This document shows positions 24,655-33,805 of a DNA stretch of 64,000 nucleotides, in pieces. The notes below the pieces were generated by a model that was given only the letters and a program-made list of their open reading frames with translations, was not told where the DNA came from and did not search any database. Positions within the stretch are counted from its first letter, which is position 1. Each line of letters opens with the position of its first letter. Origin of the DNA: Bacillus australimaris (GTDB taxonomy: Bacteria; Bacillota; Bacilli; Bacillales; Bacillaceae); assembly GCF_001307105.1 (NCBI RefSeq), contig NZ_LGYN01000026.1, positions 417,813 to 481,812 on the forward strand, written 5' to 3'. Both the position numbers and the translations under genes were made by a program.

Positions 24655-25592
24655 TTGATCGCCTCTTTCGCTGCAACACCTGGAGAAATGTGTAGTTTTT
24701 TTTCTGCCGCATCTAGTGCAGCCTGCACGCCCATCGGAATGGCAAAGTTCGGTGATGAATGCCCAATCCGAAAGCCGCCAAGTGCAGGTTTTTTTTGCGG
24801 CACAACATAGGTTTCCCAGAGCTGTTCCAAGGTGAGGGACTGGTCTTTCTTTTTCGGTTCGCATTGATGAAAATCTCCAATGATGAATCCAGCCGCATCA
24901 TCCAATTTTCCAGCAGAGGTAAGGTGCTGCATCATTCGATCGATTTTATAAGGCTCTTCGTCAATATCTTCAATAAACAAAAGTTTTCCCTTCGTATCCA
25001 CTTCAAAGGGTGTACCAAGTGTTGTCACGAGGAGGGCAAGATTCCCTCCTATAATCTCACCTGAAGCGGTGCCGGGGTAGAAGGTATGAAGAGGTGACAA
25101 ATGATGCGTATACGTAAAGGCTTTCGGTGTGAACAGCTGCAAAAAAGTATCCTTCGTATAAGGATGGACCTCTTCAAGTCCCACATCAGAGGAAAGCATT
25201 GGACCATGAAAGGTCACTAGGCCGGTCTGCTGCTGGATGGCCGTATGTAAAAACGTAATATCACTATAACCCCAAAAGATTTTTGGATTCCGGCGAATGA
25301 GGTCATAGTCAATGGCTTCTGCCAGTCTTCCAGTCCCGTATCCTCCGCAGGCACAAATAACCGCTTTGACTTCTGGATCTTGAAACATGCCATGAAGATC
25401 TTCCACTCTTTCATGATCACGCCCTGCTAAATAACCGTACCGGTGGTCAAGATACTTCCCTTTTTTCACCTTCAGCCCGAGGCTTTCTAAAAAGGCAATC
25501 CCTTTTGCTAATTTCAATTCATCAGGCGGGCTTGCTGGTGCAATAATTCCCACCGTATCCCCTGTTTGAAGTGCCGCTGGCAGCTGGTTCAT
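24651..25592 (-). CDS. ykfA: LD-carboxypeptidase YkfA
   Basis: A 313-residue S66 family peptidase, which removes D-Ala from murein tetrapeptides in the cytoplasm. The nucleophile Ser is in WGYSDITFLH (near 111), with glutamate and histidine ligands in LLFIEDIDEEPYKIDRM and IGHSSPN. The ribosome binding site is AGAGGGGATTGGC. It opens the ykfABCD part of the operon, about 110 bases after dppE. Confidence 0.92.
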   Translation of the reverse strand: MNQLPAALQTGDTVGIIAPASPPDELKLAKGIAFLESLGLKVKKGKYLDHRYGYLAGRDHERVEDLHGMFQDPEVKAVICACGGYGTGRLAEAIDYDLIRRNPKIFWGYSDITFLHTAIQQQTGLVTFHGPMLSSDVGLEEVHPYTKDTFLQLFTPKAFTYTHHLSPLHTFYPGTASGEIIGGNLALLVTTLGTPFEVDTKGKLLFIEDIDEEPYKIDRMMQHLTSAGKLDDAAGFIIGDFHQCEPKKKDQSLTLEQLWETYVVPQKKPALGGFRIGHSSPNFAIPMGVQAALDAAEKKLHISPGVAAKEAIK

Positions 25593-25660
25593 GCCAATCC
25601 CCTCTTTCTCTTTGTTTCTTTCAATCTATGGGCTACTTCTCCATAACATGAACAAATAAA

Positions 25661-25694
25661 GGAACAGACGCTTTATTCCAAAGCGTCCGTGTTT
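25661..25694 (-). terminator. Intra-operon hairpin between dppE and ykfA
   Basis: On the minus strand GGACGCTTT, loop, AAAGCGTC followed by TGTTCCTTTATT. The T tract is weak, so it is probably a partial terminator or an mRNA-stabilising stem that raises dppE message relative to ykf genes. Confidence 0.6.
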
Positions 25695-25702
25695 CTCATT
25701 TA

Positions 25703-27325
25703 CTACTCTCCATCTACTTGCGCCCATTTCAAATCGATATACCCAACGGGATGGCGGACAATCCCCTTCACGCCTTCTTTTTGTAAATGAACTTGGTTAT
25801 AAAAATGAATTGGAATGATCGGTGCTTCTTCAATGAGAAGTGCCTCTGCCTCATGAAGGATGCTGTTTCTTTTTTGTTCATCTGCTTCCTGACTCGCCTT
25901 TTTAATCAGCTGATCATAGGTGTCGTTTGACCATCCAGTCCGGTTCATCGCATTCCCTGTTTGAAAGCTCTCTAGGAAATTGATCGGATCTGCATAATCT
26001 GCTAAAAATGAACTTTGCGAGAATTGGAATTTCAGCGCCTTTTGATCTTCTGCAAATACATTCGCTTCCATGTTTGCAAGCTTCACGTCTACACCTAACG
26101 CTTCTTTTAATTGCTGCTGGATGGCTTCTGCTTTTTTCTTGTTTTCTGGCTTTGTACTATATGTTAATGTGACGGGCGGTAGCTTCGAATAGTTCTCTTC
26201 TTTCAGCCCTTTTTCTAATAGCTTCGCAGCCTCACTTGTATCATGTTTGACAAGGTCTCCGCCAGCTTCTCTGAAATCTTCCCCCTTTGAATCTAGAATA
26301 CCCGGTGATACGAAGGCGCGAGCTGGTTTTTCTTTATTCTTCGTTACATAATCGACGATATCTTGCGGGTTAATCGCCATTTGAAAGGCTTTGCGAATGT
26401 TTTTATTTTGAAAAGGCTCCATGTTCACATTCAGACGATAAAAGAACAATCCAGCCTGATCTTCAATTTGTACATCTTTATTTTTCAACAGATTTTCACT
26501 TTGCTCCGCTGGGACAAAGGCAGTATCTAAATCTCCCGATTGATACATTTGATAATCTGTGTTTCGATCACTGATCATCAGCCACTTCACCTGATCCAGC
26601 TTGACTGTTTTTTTGTCCCAATACGTCTCGCTTTTTTCCATGGTGAAGCTCTCATCATGCTTCCATTCTGTCAGCTGAAACGGCCCATTCCCGACAAAAG
26701 TTTTGGCATCCTTTGCCCAGTTTGGGTCCTTCTCAGCTACCTTCTCATTGATAGGAAAAAAGGCTGGGTTTGCGGTCATATTTAAGAAGGACTTCTGCGG
26801 ATATGCCAGTGTAACCTTTAGCGTTTTGTCATTTTCAGCGCTTACTTTTACGTCATCTTTCTTTCCTTTCCCGCTGTTAAATGCCTCTCCGCCTTCAATC
26901 ATGTAGGCTAAAAACGATGCAGAGGAGCCTGTTTTCGGATCGAGCAGACGCTTCCACGCATATTCAAAATCACTCGCTTTCACCGGATCACCATTCGACC
27001 ACTTGATGCCATCTCTTAAATGAAACGTGTACGTTTTCCCATCCCCTGAAATCTCCCATTTTTCCGCCATGGCAGGAGATGGCTCATGCTTTTCATTTAG
27101 CCTCGTTAAACCCTCCATTAAGTTATTCAGTCCTTGCCACGATACATTATTAAAACCAATCGGCGGATCAAATGACGTAGGTTCGTTTTCGTTATTTAAG
27201 GTTAACACCTTCTTTGCACCTTGATCGCTTGATGATCCTTTACCTGCTTGCTCATTGGCTGTACATCCTGCAAGCAGCATAATGATGAACAAACAGACAC
27301 TAATCATCCACCCTTTTTTTCTCAT
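25703..27325 (-). CDS. dppE: Dipeptide/murein peptide-binding lipoprotein DppE
   Basis: A 540-residue extracellular solute-binding protein. The lipoprotein signal ends in LLAGC (lipidated Cys near 21), followed by the SBP_bac_5 fold (FDPPIGFNNVSWQGLNNLMEGL, YTFHLRDGIKWSNGDPVKASDFEYAWKRL, NVNMEPFQNKNIRKAFQMAI). It captures peptides for the DppBC channel. The start overlaps the dppD stop by 4 bases. The gene order dppA-B-C-D-E-ykfA-B-C-D is that of B. subtilis. Confidence 0.95.
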   Translation of the reverse strand: MRKKGWMISVCLFIIMLLAGCTANEQAGKGSSSDQGAKKVLTLNNENEPTSFDPPIGFNNVSWQGLNNLMEGLTRLNEKHEPSPAMAEKWEISGDGKTYTFHLRDGIKWSNGDPVKASDFEYAWKRLLDPKTGSSASFLAYMIEGGEAFNSGKGKKDDVKVSAENDKTLKVTLAYPQKSFLNMTANPAFFPINEKVAEKDPNWAKDAKTFVGNGPFQLTEWKHDESFTMEKSETYWDKKTVKLDQVKWLMISDRNTDYQMYQSGDLDTAFVPAEQSENLLKNKDVQIEDQAGLFFYRLNVNMEPFQNKNIRKAFQMAINPQDIVDYVTKNKEKPARAFVSPGILDSKGEDFREAGGDLVKHDTSEAAKLLEKGLKEENYSKLPPVTLTYSTKPENKKKAEAIQQQLKEALGVDVKLANMEANVFAEDQKALKFQFSQSSFLADYADPINFLESFQTGNAMNRTGWSNDTYDQLIKKASQEADEQKRNSILHEAEALLIEEAPIIPIHFYNQVHLQKEGVKGIVRHPVGYIDLKWAQVDGE

Positions 27326-28335
27326 GAAAAACTCCCCCTTTGTGTTAAAGATAAAATCGTTTGGTTCGCTCGCTCATCCTGGAGCCAGCAATGCACCGTA
27401 TGAGTAGGTGAACGCTGCGTTTCGTACGGCATGATATGATCACACACTTTCATCGCAGCCGGGCAGCGATCGGTATAAGGACAGCCCTTTGGTGGAGCAA
27501 ATAAATCAGGCGGGCTGCCTTCAATGGGAATGAGTTCATCTTTCATATCAAGTCTAGGAACAGATTGCAGGAGCCCTTTTGTATAAGGGTGCTGCGGACT
27601 GTAAAAAATATCTCGCCTTGTTCCGACTTCAACCATTTTCCCTCCGTACATGACTGCTACCCGATCGGCAACTTGGGCTACGCCCCCTAAGTCGTGTGTG
27701 ATTAAAATAATGGTGACACCTGTTTTCCTCTGAATCTCTTTAAACAGCTCTAAAATTTGTGCCTGTATGGTCACATCCAGTGCAGTCGTTGGTTCATCTG
27801 CGATCAGCACCTTCGGCTCGCAAATCAATGCCATTGCAATCATCAGCCGCTGCCTCATTCCCCCGCTGAACTGGTGCGGATATTGCTTTAATCTTTCCTC
27901 CGGCTGTGGAATGCCGACCAAATCAAGCATTTGTATGGCGGCTTTTTTCACTTCTTTTTTCGTTAGCTTTTGATGTTCCTTCGCCGCCTCCATCAGCTGA
28001 TCCCCTATTGTCAAGGTGGGGTTCAGTGCGGTCATCGGATCTTGGAAGATCATCGAGATATCGACACCTCGTATGGCGCGCATTTCTTTTTCAGATAATG
28101 ACAGCAAGTTGCGGTCTTGGAACCAGATTTCTCCCTGATCGATATTTGCGCTGTATGCCGGCAGAAGCCTCATAACGCTTTGTGATGTCACACTTTTCCC
28201 GCATCCTGATTCTCCCACAATGGCAAGCGTTTCATTTTCATATACATCTATATTCACTCCGCGCACTGCATGAACTGAACCGCCGTATGTCCGAAAGCTG
28301 ACGTGCAGATCGATGATTTGTAGAACTTTTTTCAA
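27322..28335 (-). CDS. dppD: Dipeptide ABC transporter ATP-binding protein DppD
   Basis: A 337-residue ATPase: Walker [17 protein letters not shown] (about 36-50), signature [15 protein letters not shown], Walker [14 protein letters not shown]-terminal oligopeptide domain with the GCPYTDRCP cysteines. Start is a TTG with GAGGTG 8 bases upstream. Partner of YkfD in the transporter. Confidence 0.95.
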   Translation of the reverse strand: MKKVLQIIDLHVSFRTYGGSVHAVRGVNIDVYENETLAIVGESGCGKSVTSQSVMRLLPAYSANIDQGEIWFQDRNLLSLSEKEMRAIRGVDISMIFQDPMTALNPTLTIGDQLMEAAKEHQKLTKKEVKKAAIQMLDLVGIPQPEERLKQYPHQFSGGMRQRLMIAMALICEPKVLIADEPTTALDVTIQAQILELFKEIQRKTGVTIILITHDLGGVAQVADRVAVMYGGKMVEVGTRRDIFYSPQHPYTKGLLQSVPRLDMKDELIPIEGSPPDLFAPPKGCPYTDRCPAAMKVCDHIMPYETQRSPTHTVHCWLQDERANQTILSLTQRGSFS

Positions 28336-28342
28336 AGCGCCA

Positions 28343-29302
28343 TCACCTCTTCATCTTTGGATCAAGCGCATCTTGCAAGCCATCACCTAAATTGTTAAAG
28401 CAAAACATCGTGAGTGAAATAAAAAATGCAGGAAAAAATAATCGCCACCAATGTCCATTGTCTGACAGCACAGTAGGTAAGGCATCATTCGCCATGACGC
28501 CCCAGCTTGCAAACGGCGCTTGAATGCCTAAACCGAGAAAGCTTAGAAACGCTTCAGCAAATATCGCGGTCGGCACAGTCAGGGTCATCTGGACAATAAT
28601 CGGTCCCATCGTATTCGGCAGCAGGTTGCGGCGAATGATCCGCAGGCTTTTTGCACCAAAGGTTTTTGAGGCAAGGACATATTCCTGGCTTTTCAGCTGA
28701 AGCACCTGACCTCTCACGATCCTTGCCATTCCAATCCATCCGGTGACAGTGAGCGCTACAATGATGGTGACAAGCCCCGGCCCCATGAGCACCATCAATA
28801 AAATGACGACAAGTAAATAAGGAAGACCGTACAGCACCTCGACAATTCGCATCATGACATGGTCATAGCGCCCGCCCTTATAGCCGGCAATGCCCCCATA
28901 AATCACGCCGATGGCAAAATCAATAAGGGCTGCCATGACGCCGACAAATAACGAAATTCGGGCTCCATACCATGTACGTGTGAACACATCTCGTCCAAGC
29001 TCATCTGTTCCGAACCAATGAGCCGCTGATGGAGGCAGATTTTGCATAGAAAGGCGCTGCTCTGTCACACTATTTGGCGCAAGTAATGGGCCTAAGACTG
29101 CCATGACAAAAAGAAACATCAGAACCGACAGACTAAACATCGCAAGCTTATTTTGCTTCAGCCGTCTCCATGTGTCTGCCCAATATGAAAGAGAGGGTCT
29201 TTTAATGGCATGGGCTTCCGTTTTCTTTTGCTCTCGAGGAGAAAACCATTCGTCTGGCACCTCATGATGCCGGTTCGGTTGATCGGGAAGATGCATGCTC
29301 AT
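28343..29302 (-). CDS. dppC: Dipeptide ABC transporter permease DppC
   Basis: A 319-residue membrane protein with a long N-terminal cytoplasmic extension (about 50 residues), six helices and the permease loop ASKTFGAKSLRIIRRNLLPNTMGPIIV that docks on the ATPase. GTDELGRDVFTR is the family signature. Start overlaps the dppB stop by 4 bases; ribosome binding site GGAGG. Confidence 0.95.
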   Translation of the reverse strand: MSMHLPDQPNRHHEVPDEWFSPREQKKTEAHAIKRPSLSYWADTWRRLKQNKLAMFSLSVLMFLFVMAVLGPLLAPNSVTEQRLSMQNLPPSAAHWFGTDELGRDVFTRTWYGARISLFVGVMAALIDFAIGVIYGGIAGYKGGRYDHVMMRIVEVLYGLPYLLVVILLMVLMGPGLVTIIVALTVTGWIGMARIVRGQVLQLKSQEYVLASKTFGAKSLRIIRRNLLPNTMGPIIVQMTLTVPTAIFAEAFLSFLGLGIQAPFASWGVMANDALPTVLSDNGHWWRLFFPAFFISLTMFCFNNLGDGLQDALDPKMKR

Positions 29303-30234
29303 GCCTTTCCTCCTTTCTGATGCAGCTGAATCCTTGGATCAAGGAGACGATACGCCACATCTACAATGAAAAGAAGTGTGATTAAAATAATGCTGTAAAA
29401 AACAGTGGTTCCCATGATGACAGGATAATCACGGTTGTTAATGCTCTCGACAAAGTATTTTCCCATTCCTGGGATGGCAAATATTTTTTCAATGACAAAA
29501 CTTCCTGTTAAAATACTTGCAACAAGTGTTCCAAGAATGGTCACAACGGGTAAAAGTGCATTCCGAAGTGCATGTTTAAATACAATTTTAAAGGGAGAAA
29601 GTCCTTTCGCTTTGGCAGTACGGATATAGTCTTGCGACAGCACTTCAATCATGCTCGATCTCGTTAGTCTGGCGATAATGGCCATCGGGCCGACAGCAAG
29701 GGCGATTGTAGGTAGTACCATATGCATAGGACTTGTCCACATCGCTGTAGGAAAGAGCTTCAAATTGACAGCAAGCTGCTGAATTAATAAGGTAGCAAAG
29801 ATAAAGTTTGGAATGGAAATACCGAAAACAGCAATGGTCATGGCGATGTAATCAATCAAACCATTATGCCGGAGGGCAGCCATGACCCCTAGCAGGATGC
29901 CGGAGATGACAGCAATCAATATTGAGATAAGACCTAGTTCTAATGAGACTGGGAAGCCTCTCGCCAATAGATCATTGACACTTTCAGAAGGCTTTTTAAT
30001 GGAAGGACCAAAATCAAAGGTAACAATCGATTTTAAATAGATGACATATTGAACATAGAGTGGTTCGTCTAAGTGATAGTAGCTTTCGAGGTTTCGCTGG
30101 ACGGTTTCGTTCGTATTTCGTTCTTCATTGAAAGGCGATCCTGGGATGACCTTCATTAAAATAAACGTTAAAGTCGTAATCGTTAAGATTGTGGCAATCA
30201 TCGCAATAAAACGCTTGAGCAAAAAGCTGGCCAT
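29299..30234 (-). CDS. dppB: Dipeptide ABC transporter permease DppB
   Basis: A 311-residue inner-membrane permease starting MASFLLKRFIAMIATILTITTLTFILMKVIPG, with six helices and the EAA-type loop YIRTAKAKGLSPFKIVFKHALRNALLPVVT. I start at 30234 (GGGGGAG 7 bases upstream), six codons inside the longest frame. It follows dppA by 18 bases. Confidence 0.95.
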   Translation of the reverse strand: MASFLLKRFIAMIATILTITTLTFILMKVIPGSPFNEERNTNETVQRNLESYYHLDEPLYVQYVIYLKSIVTFDFGPSIKKPSESVNDLLARGFPVSLELGLISILIAVISGILLGVMAALRHNGLIDYIAMTIAVFGISIPNFIFATLLIQQLAVNLKLFPTAMWTSPMHMVLPTIALAVGPMAIIARLTRSSMIEVLSQDYIRTAKAKGLSPFKIVFKHALRNALLPVVTILGTLVASILTGSFVIEKIFAIPGMGKYFVESINNRDYPVIMGTTVFYSIILITLLFIVDVAYRLLDPRIQLHQKGGKA

Positions 30235-30252
30235 CTGCTGTCTCCCCCTCAC

Positions 30253-31077
30253 TTAACAAAATGTTGTCCGTGCGGCAAGCTCTGTCATGACTAGCATCGC
30301 TTGATAGGCTTCTAATATATTGTCAGCTTGGTATGCCACTGTCGTTGTTCCTTCTATGATGGCAGTACCCGGCATTAAATTCGCCCATTCAGCTTGTCCA
30401 TAATTGGCAAACTCAATCTTCAATAGCAGCTGATCAGGAGGCGTCAGCGGCCTTATTTGATCAATCTGTTTCATCGCAGCTTCCACTTGCAGCGAGATTT
30501 GTTGATTGACTTTGGCAGGAGTTAAGCATTTCACAGCAGATCTTGATATCGTCTCTTTCACTGCTACTGTTTTCACACCTTGGATCAGCTTTTCTGCTTC
30601 AAGTGCTGCTTGATCATCTCCGCAAACAAGTATCACGGGAACACCATAGTAGCCTGCAACATACGCATTAAAGCCCATTTCACCAATCGGATGATCATTT
30701 ATGTAAAAATGTCTGACACCAAAGATCATACTGTGCGACATCACACCTTTCATGGATGCCCTTGCATGATAGCCTAAAAAAACAGCTGCATCATAGGTTT
30801 GATCCAATCCCTGCACCATTGAATAAGGCTTTACGTCACCTGATATGAGAACTGCCTCCTCATGCAATTCTTCGATCAAAAGATTGTTCATTTTAGAATG
30901 ACTGTCATTCACTAAAATATCGGTTGCACCATGCTGAAGAAGCGCCTCTACACAGGCATTTACTTCACTCGTCATCAAATGCCTTCCCCGCTCATAGTTG
31001 TGCAGACGCGAATCGACAAATGTATGATCAGCTAGACCAGTAATCCCCTCCATATCGACAGATAGATAGAGCTTCAT
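30253..31077 (-). CDS. dppA: D-aminopeptidase DppA
   Basis: A 274-residue zinc peptidase that releases N-terminal D-Ala from D-Ala-D-Ala-type peptides. The metal-binding SVDMEGITG (near 6-14) and the conserved NDSHSKMNNL (His), GYHARA (His) and GEMGFNAYVAGYYG motifs are intact. The self-compartmentalised enzyme works in the cytoplasm. ATG 31077 is chosen because the ATG two codons upstream touches the ribosome binding site GGGGG. First gene of the dpp-ykf operon. Confidence 0.95.
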   Translation of the reverse strand: MKLYLSVDMEGITGLADHTFVDSRLHNYERGRHLMTSEVNACVEALLQHGATDILVNDSHSKMNNLLIEELHEEAVLISGDVKPYSMVQGLDQTYDAAVFLGYHARASMKGVMSHSMIFGVRHFYINDHPIGEMGFNAYVAGYYGVPVILVCGDDQAALEAEKLIQGVKTVAVKETISRSAVKCLTPAKVNQQISLQVEAAMKQIDQIRPLTPPDQLLLKIEFANYGQAEWANLMPGTAIIEGTTTVAYQADNILEAYQAMLVMTELAARTTFC

Positions 31078-31123
31078 TCCCATCCCCCTTTAATTAAACA
31101 TAAAATTTGTGTATATTTTTCTA

Positions 31124-31165
31124 AATTTTCTAAAAAATTATATGAGAACTTGATTGATTTTTCAA
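31124..31165 (-). promoter_or_regulatory. dpp operon promoter with CodY-like box
   Basis: On the minus strand TTGAAA (31160-31165), 17 bases, TATAAT (31137-31142). Directly after the -10, the 15-base site at 31124-31138 (AATTTTCTAAAAAAT on the plus strand) matches the CodY box AATTTTCWGAAAATT at 13 of 15 positions. B. subtilis dpp is repressed by CodY, which fits. Confidence 0.8.
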
Positions 31166-31245
31166 TACAATGTCTAAAAATAAGGAAAATAGACTCAGAT
31201 ACTACAGGTCAAAAGAATAACAAATAAAGGATTTTTTTTACATAT

Positions 31246-31278
31246 AAAACACCACTAACTATGTCTTTAGTGGTGTTT
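31246..31278 (-). terminator. Terminator of proG
   Basis: AAACACCACTAA and TTAGTGGTGTTT form the stem on the minus strand, followed by TATATG. The 5' arm includes the last two His codons and the stop codon of proG. Confidence 0.85.
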
Positions 31279-32091
31279 GTCTGCTTCGTTGATCTGCGAT
31301 TTCAGCTGATCATATTTCTTCATGGTTTGTGTAAATAAATCATCAAACATTTGGGGTGCCTGCTTTTGAATGACCTCAGCACCTTCTCCTGTAATCCCAC
31401 CTTTTGTTGCCACTCTATCGACGGTTTCAGCAAAGGTTAAGCCTCGTTCTACAAGAACCTGCCCTGTACCTAAAAGGGCATACGTTAAAAATTCATACGC
31501 TTCCTCTAAGGAAAGCTCACTATTTCTTACAGCCGCTTTCGCCATTTCTTCAAAAATCGCAGCGATAAAACCAGGAGATGAGCTTGTCAAATTGCTCGCA
31601 GCATCAAACCGGTCTTCCTCTACTTCTCGGACGATGCTAAAAGCTGAAAGCAGGCGGTGCAAACGCTCTTGATCCTCAGGTCCTACAGTTTCACCATGTG
31701 CAACAAGGGATACGCCAGTTCCTACAGCTGACGTGAGCGTTGGGATGTATCTGGATACTGGTTGAGTCGTATGCTTTGTTAACTTTTCTAATGTCACAGC
31801 TGCTGCTACTGACACAATATGTACCGCTCTCGCTACAGAAGGCAGCTGATCCAGAACATCAAGTACAGCAAGTGGTGGCACGCACACAAACAATACATCA
31901 CATGACGCAGATAGTTCCTCTAATGAACAGATGTGTATTTCTTGATATTTTTCTTTGAGCTGTTGCAGCCTCTCCGTTTCACTTCTTGTATGAATCATTA
32001 TTTGACGGGCATCTAGCACTCCTTTTTCCAGCCACTTTTGTACCATCATATCAGCCATGCTTCCATATCCAATAATTCCGATTATCTCCAC
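31267..32091 (-). CDS. proG: Pyrroline-5-carboxylate reductase ProG
   Basis: A 274-residue NAD(P)H-dependent enzyme of the P5CR family, reducing pyrroline-5-carboxylate to proline. Rossmann motif IGIIGYGSMADMM at the start; the C-terminal dimer domain contains TSAVGTGVSLV, SSPGFIAAIFEEM and TKGGITGEGAEVI, the last matching the family TPGGtT signature loosely. B. subtilis has ProG among several isoenzymes and at this position between dppA and htrA, which decides the name. Confidence 0.88.
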   Translation of the reverse strand: MEIIGIIGYGSMADMMVQKWLEKGVLDARQIMIHTRSETERLQQLKEKYQEIHICSLEELSASCDVLFVCVPPLAVLDVLDQLPSVARAVHIVSVAAAVTLEKLTKHTTQPVSRYIPTLTSAVGTGVSLVAHGETVGPEDQERLHRLLSAFSIVREVEEDRFDAASNLTSSSPGFIAAIFEEMAKAAVRNSELSLEEAYEFLTYALLGTGQVLVERGLTFAETVDRVATKGGITGEGAEVIQKQAPQMFDDLFTQTMKKYDQLKSQINEADKHH

Positions 32092-32138
32092 AGTTTAATC
32101 TCCTCTATTTTGCTTAAATTCACTACTTATTTTAACAA

Positions 32139-32177
32139 TTTCCCACAATGTTTTCATTTTTATCCCACACTTTTTTC
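32139..32177 (+). promoter_or_regulatory. Direct repeat upstream of htrA (candidate CssR site)
   Basis: TTTCCCACAATGTTTTC (32139-32155) and TATCCCACACTTTTTTC (32161-32177) repeat with a 22-base period, two helical turns. OmpR-type regulators bind such direct repeats, and B. subtilis htrA is activated by the secretion-stress regulator CssR. A possible -10 TAGTAT (32191-32196) follows. CssR binding is inferred from position and repeat form. Confidence 0.6.
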
Positions 32178-32259
32178 TTACCATCAAGTTAGTATCCATC
32201 ACATACAGTACAACACCTTAAACACACACATGAAAAATAAATGAAAGAGAGTGATTCGA

Positions 32260-33576
32260 ATGACACATCACAATGATGAAAAACAAACGTCTCATGAACA
32301 GCAAACAATGGAACAGCCGCAAACACACAAGAAGAAACGAAGCGGCTGGTTTAAGCCATTTGTCAGCGGCGTTGTGGGCGGGACATTAGCGTTAGGGGTC
32401 TACGTTCTTTCGCCATATGCCCAGCACCCATTAAACAATACAGCAAATGATTCGTCAACGAAAACAGCAGCCGTATCGACAAATAACACAAGTGACAATT
32501 CATCAAAAACAACAGCTGTCCAAACATCAAATTCATCCAGCAGCATTTCCAGCATGGTCGAAAATGTCTCACCCGCTATTGTCGGTATTACAAACTATCA
32601 AGCACAAAGTCAAACAGATACAAGCTTTGGCGATTTCAATACACCCTTTGATGAATCCCAGCAAAACAAAAGCAGTCAAGAGGAAAAGACCGGTACAGGC
32701 TCAGGGGTCATTTTCAAAAAGTCCGGCAGTAAAGCTTATGTATTAACAAACAACCACGTCATTGAAGGAGCAAATAAATTAACCGTTTCCTTACACGATG
32801 GTCAAACCATTGAAGGAAAACTAGTTGGAGCTGATCCGCTCACTGATCTAGCCGTTGTAGAAATTAGCAGCAGTCATGTGACGAAGGTTGCGACATTAGG
32901 TAATTCCTCCTCACTTCGTGCCGGGGAAACTGTCATTGCAATCGGAAACCCGCTTGGTGAAGACCTATCAAGAACGGTGACACAAGGAATTGTCAGCGGG
33001 GTCGATCGAACAGTCTCTATGGACACATCAGCAGGTGAAAGCAGCATTAATGTCATTCAAACAGATGCAGCCATTAACCCAGGGAACAGCGGCGGCCCGC
33101 TTCTTACAACAGACGGAAAGGTTGTGGGGATCACAAGCATGAAAATTTCCGAAACAGGTGTTGAAGGCATTGGATTTGCGCTCCCAATCAATGATGTCAA
33201 ACCAATCGCTGAACAGCTTCTTGCAAAAGGGAAAATTGAGCGGCCATATATCGGTATCAGCATGCTGGACCTTGAACAAGTCCCAGATGTGTATCAGAAA
33301 GAAACACTCGGACTCAAAAGCAGTCAGCTCGATCAAGGCGTGTACGTCAAAGAAATCGCTGCAGGCTCACCTGCCGCCAAAGCTGGCTTAAAGTCAGAGG
33401 ATGTCATTACTGCCATCAATGGGAAACAAATCAAAACCGGAAGTGAATTACGTCATGAGCTTTACACGAATGCAAAAGTAGGAGACACCGTGAACATCAC
33501 CCTCATTCGAAACGGAAAAGAAGAAACAAAAAGGGTCACATTAACACAATCTGAATCTAAGCAGGTCAGTTCCTAA
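32260..33576 (+). CDS. htrA: HtrA-type membrane-anchored serine protease
   Basis: A 438-residue quality-control protease. A cytoplasmic N-terminus (about 1-35) is followed by one membrane anchor (FVSGVVGGTLALGVYVL), a low-complexity Ser/Thr/Asn linker (about 50-95), a trypsin-like domain with His (TNNHVIEGA), Asp (LTDLAVVEI) and Ser (NPGNSGGPLL), and one C-terminal PDZ domain (about 330-425). It degrades misfolded secreted proteins outside the membrane. ATG 32260 is preferred to the GTG at 32251. It is divergent from proG and ends at the first of two duplicated terminators. Confidence 0.94.
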   Translation: MTHHNDEKQTSHEQQTMEQPQTHKKKRSGWFKPFVSGVVGGTLALGVYVLSPYAQHPLNNTANDSSTKTAAVSTNNTSDNSSKTTAVQTSNSSSSISSMVENVSPAIVGITNYQAQSQTDTSFGDFNTPFDESQQNKSSQEEKTGTGSGVIFKKSGSKAYVLTNNHVIEGANKLTVSLHDGQTIEGKLVGADPLTDLAVVEISSSHVTKVATLGNSSSLRAGETVIAIGNPLGEDLSRTVTQGIVSGVDRTVSMDTSAGESSINVIQTDAAINPGNSGGPLLTTDGKVVGITSMKISETGVEGIGFALPINDVKPIAEQLLAKGKIERPYIGISMLDLEQVPDVYQKETLGLKSSQLDQGVYVKEIAAGSPAAKAGLKSEDVITAINGKQIKTGSELRHELYTNAKVGDTVNITLIRNGKEETKRVTLTQSESKQVSS

Positions 33577-33581
33577 TAAAA

Positions 33582-33604
33582 AAAGCAGCTCAATGAGCTG
33601 CTTT
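33582..33604. terminator. Left copy of duplicated terminator hairpin (htrA)
   Basis: AAAGCAGCTC, loop AAT, GAGCTGCTTT directly after the htrA stop. The twin at 33780-33802 differs by one loop base. Confidence 0.85.
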
Positions 33605-33779
33605 CAAATTGTTGACAAAGGGCTAAAATGATCTTTATTTTAGCCCTTTGTCTTCTTTTCAGCATGATAGAAAACCTTTGCAGTCTAGGAAGGGCGAGCA
33701 CCGGTGCGGAGCGAATTTGACATTCGTGAGCACTGGAACGCAGACCTGACAACGAATGCGAGGATTTGTCTACATGCTG
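33605..33779 (+). repeat. Dispersed structured repeat, copy 2 (175 bases)
   Basis: Same element as 8137-8282. It has a 15-pair hairpin (33614-33652), the shared run CCTTTGCAGTCTAGGAAGGG (33676-33695), and TCAGCATG (33659-33666) pairing with CATGCTGA (33773-33780). It is 29 bases longer than copy 1 because a GAGCACnGG-type unit is repeated (33696 onward and 33728 onward), with GAATTTGACATTC as a small hairpin between. It sits between convergent htrA and mhqA and has no credible ORF. Confidence 0.8.
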
Positions 33780-33805
33780 AAAGCAGCTCAGTGAGCTGCT
33801 TTTTG
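33780..33805. terminator. Right copy of duplicated terminator hairpin (mhqA)
   Basis: AAAGCAGCTC, loop AGT, GAGCTGCTTT, then TTT. It follows the mhqA stop on the minus strand and is nearly identical to the hairpin at 33582-33604. Confidence 0.85.

Noticed and set aside
24655..24864. 70-residue N-terminal extension of YkfB
   Set aside because: It lies within the ykfA coding region in another frame, and the normal enzyme start follows the ykfA stop.
32363..33336. Long reverse-strand frames inside htrA
   Set aside because: They have no ribosome binding sites, their products are of low complexity or unlike any known protein, and the forward gene explains the region.
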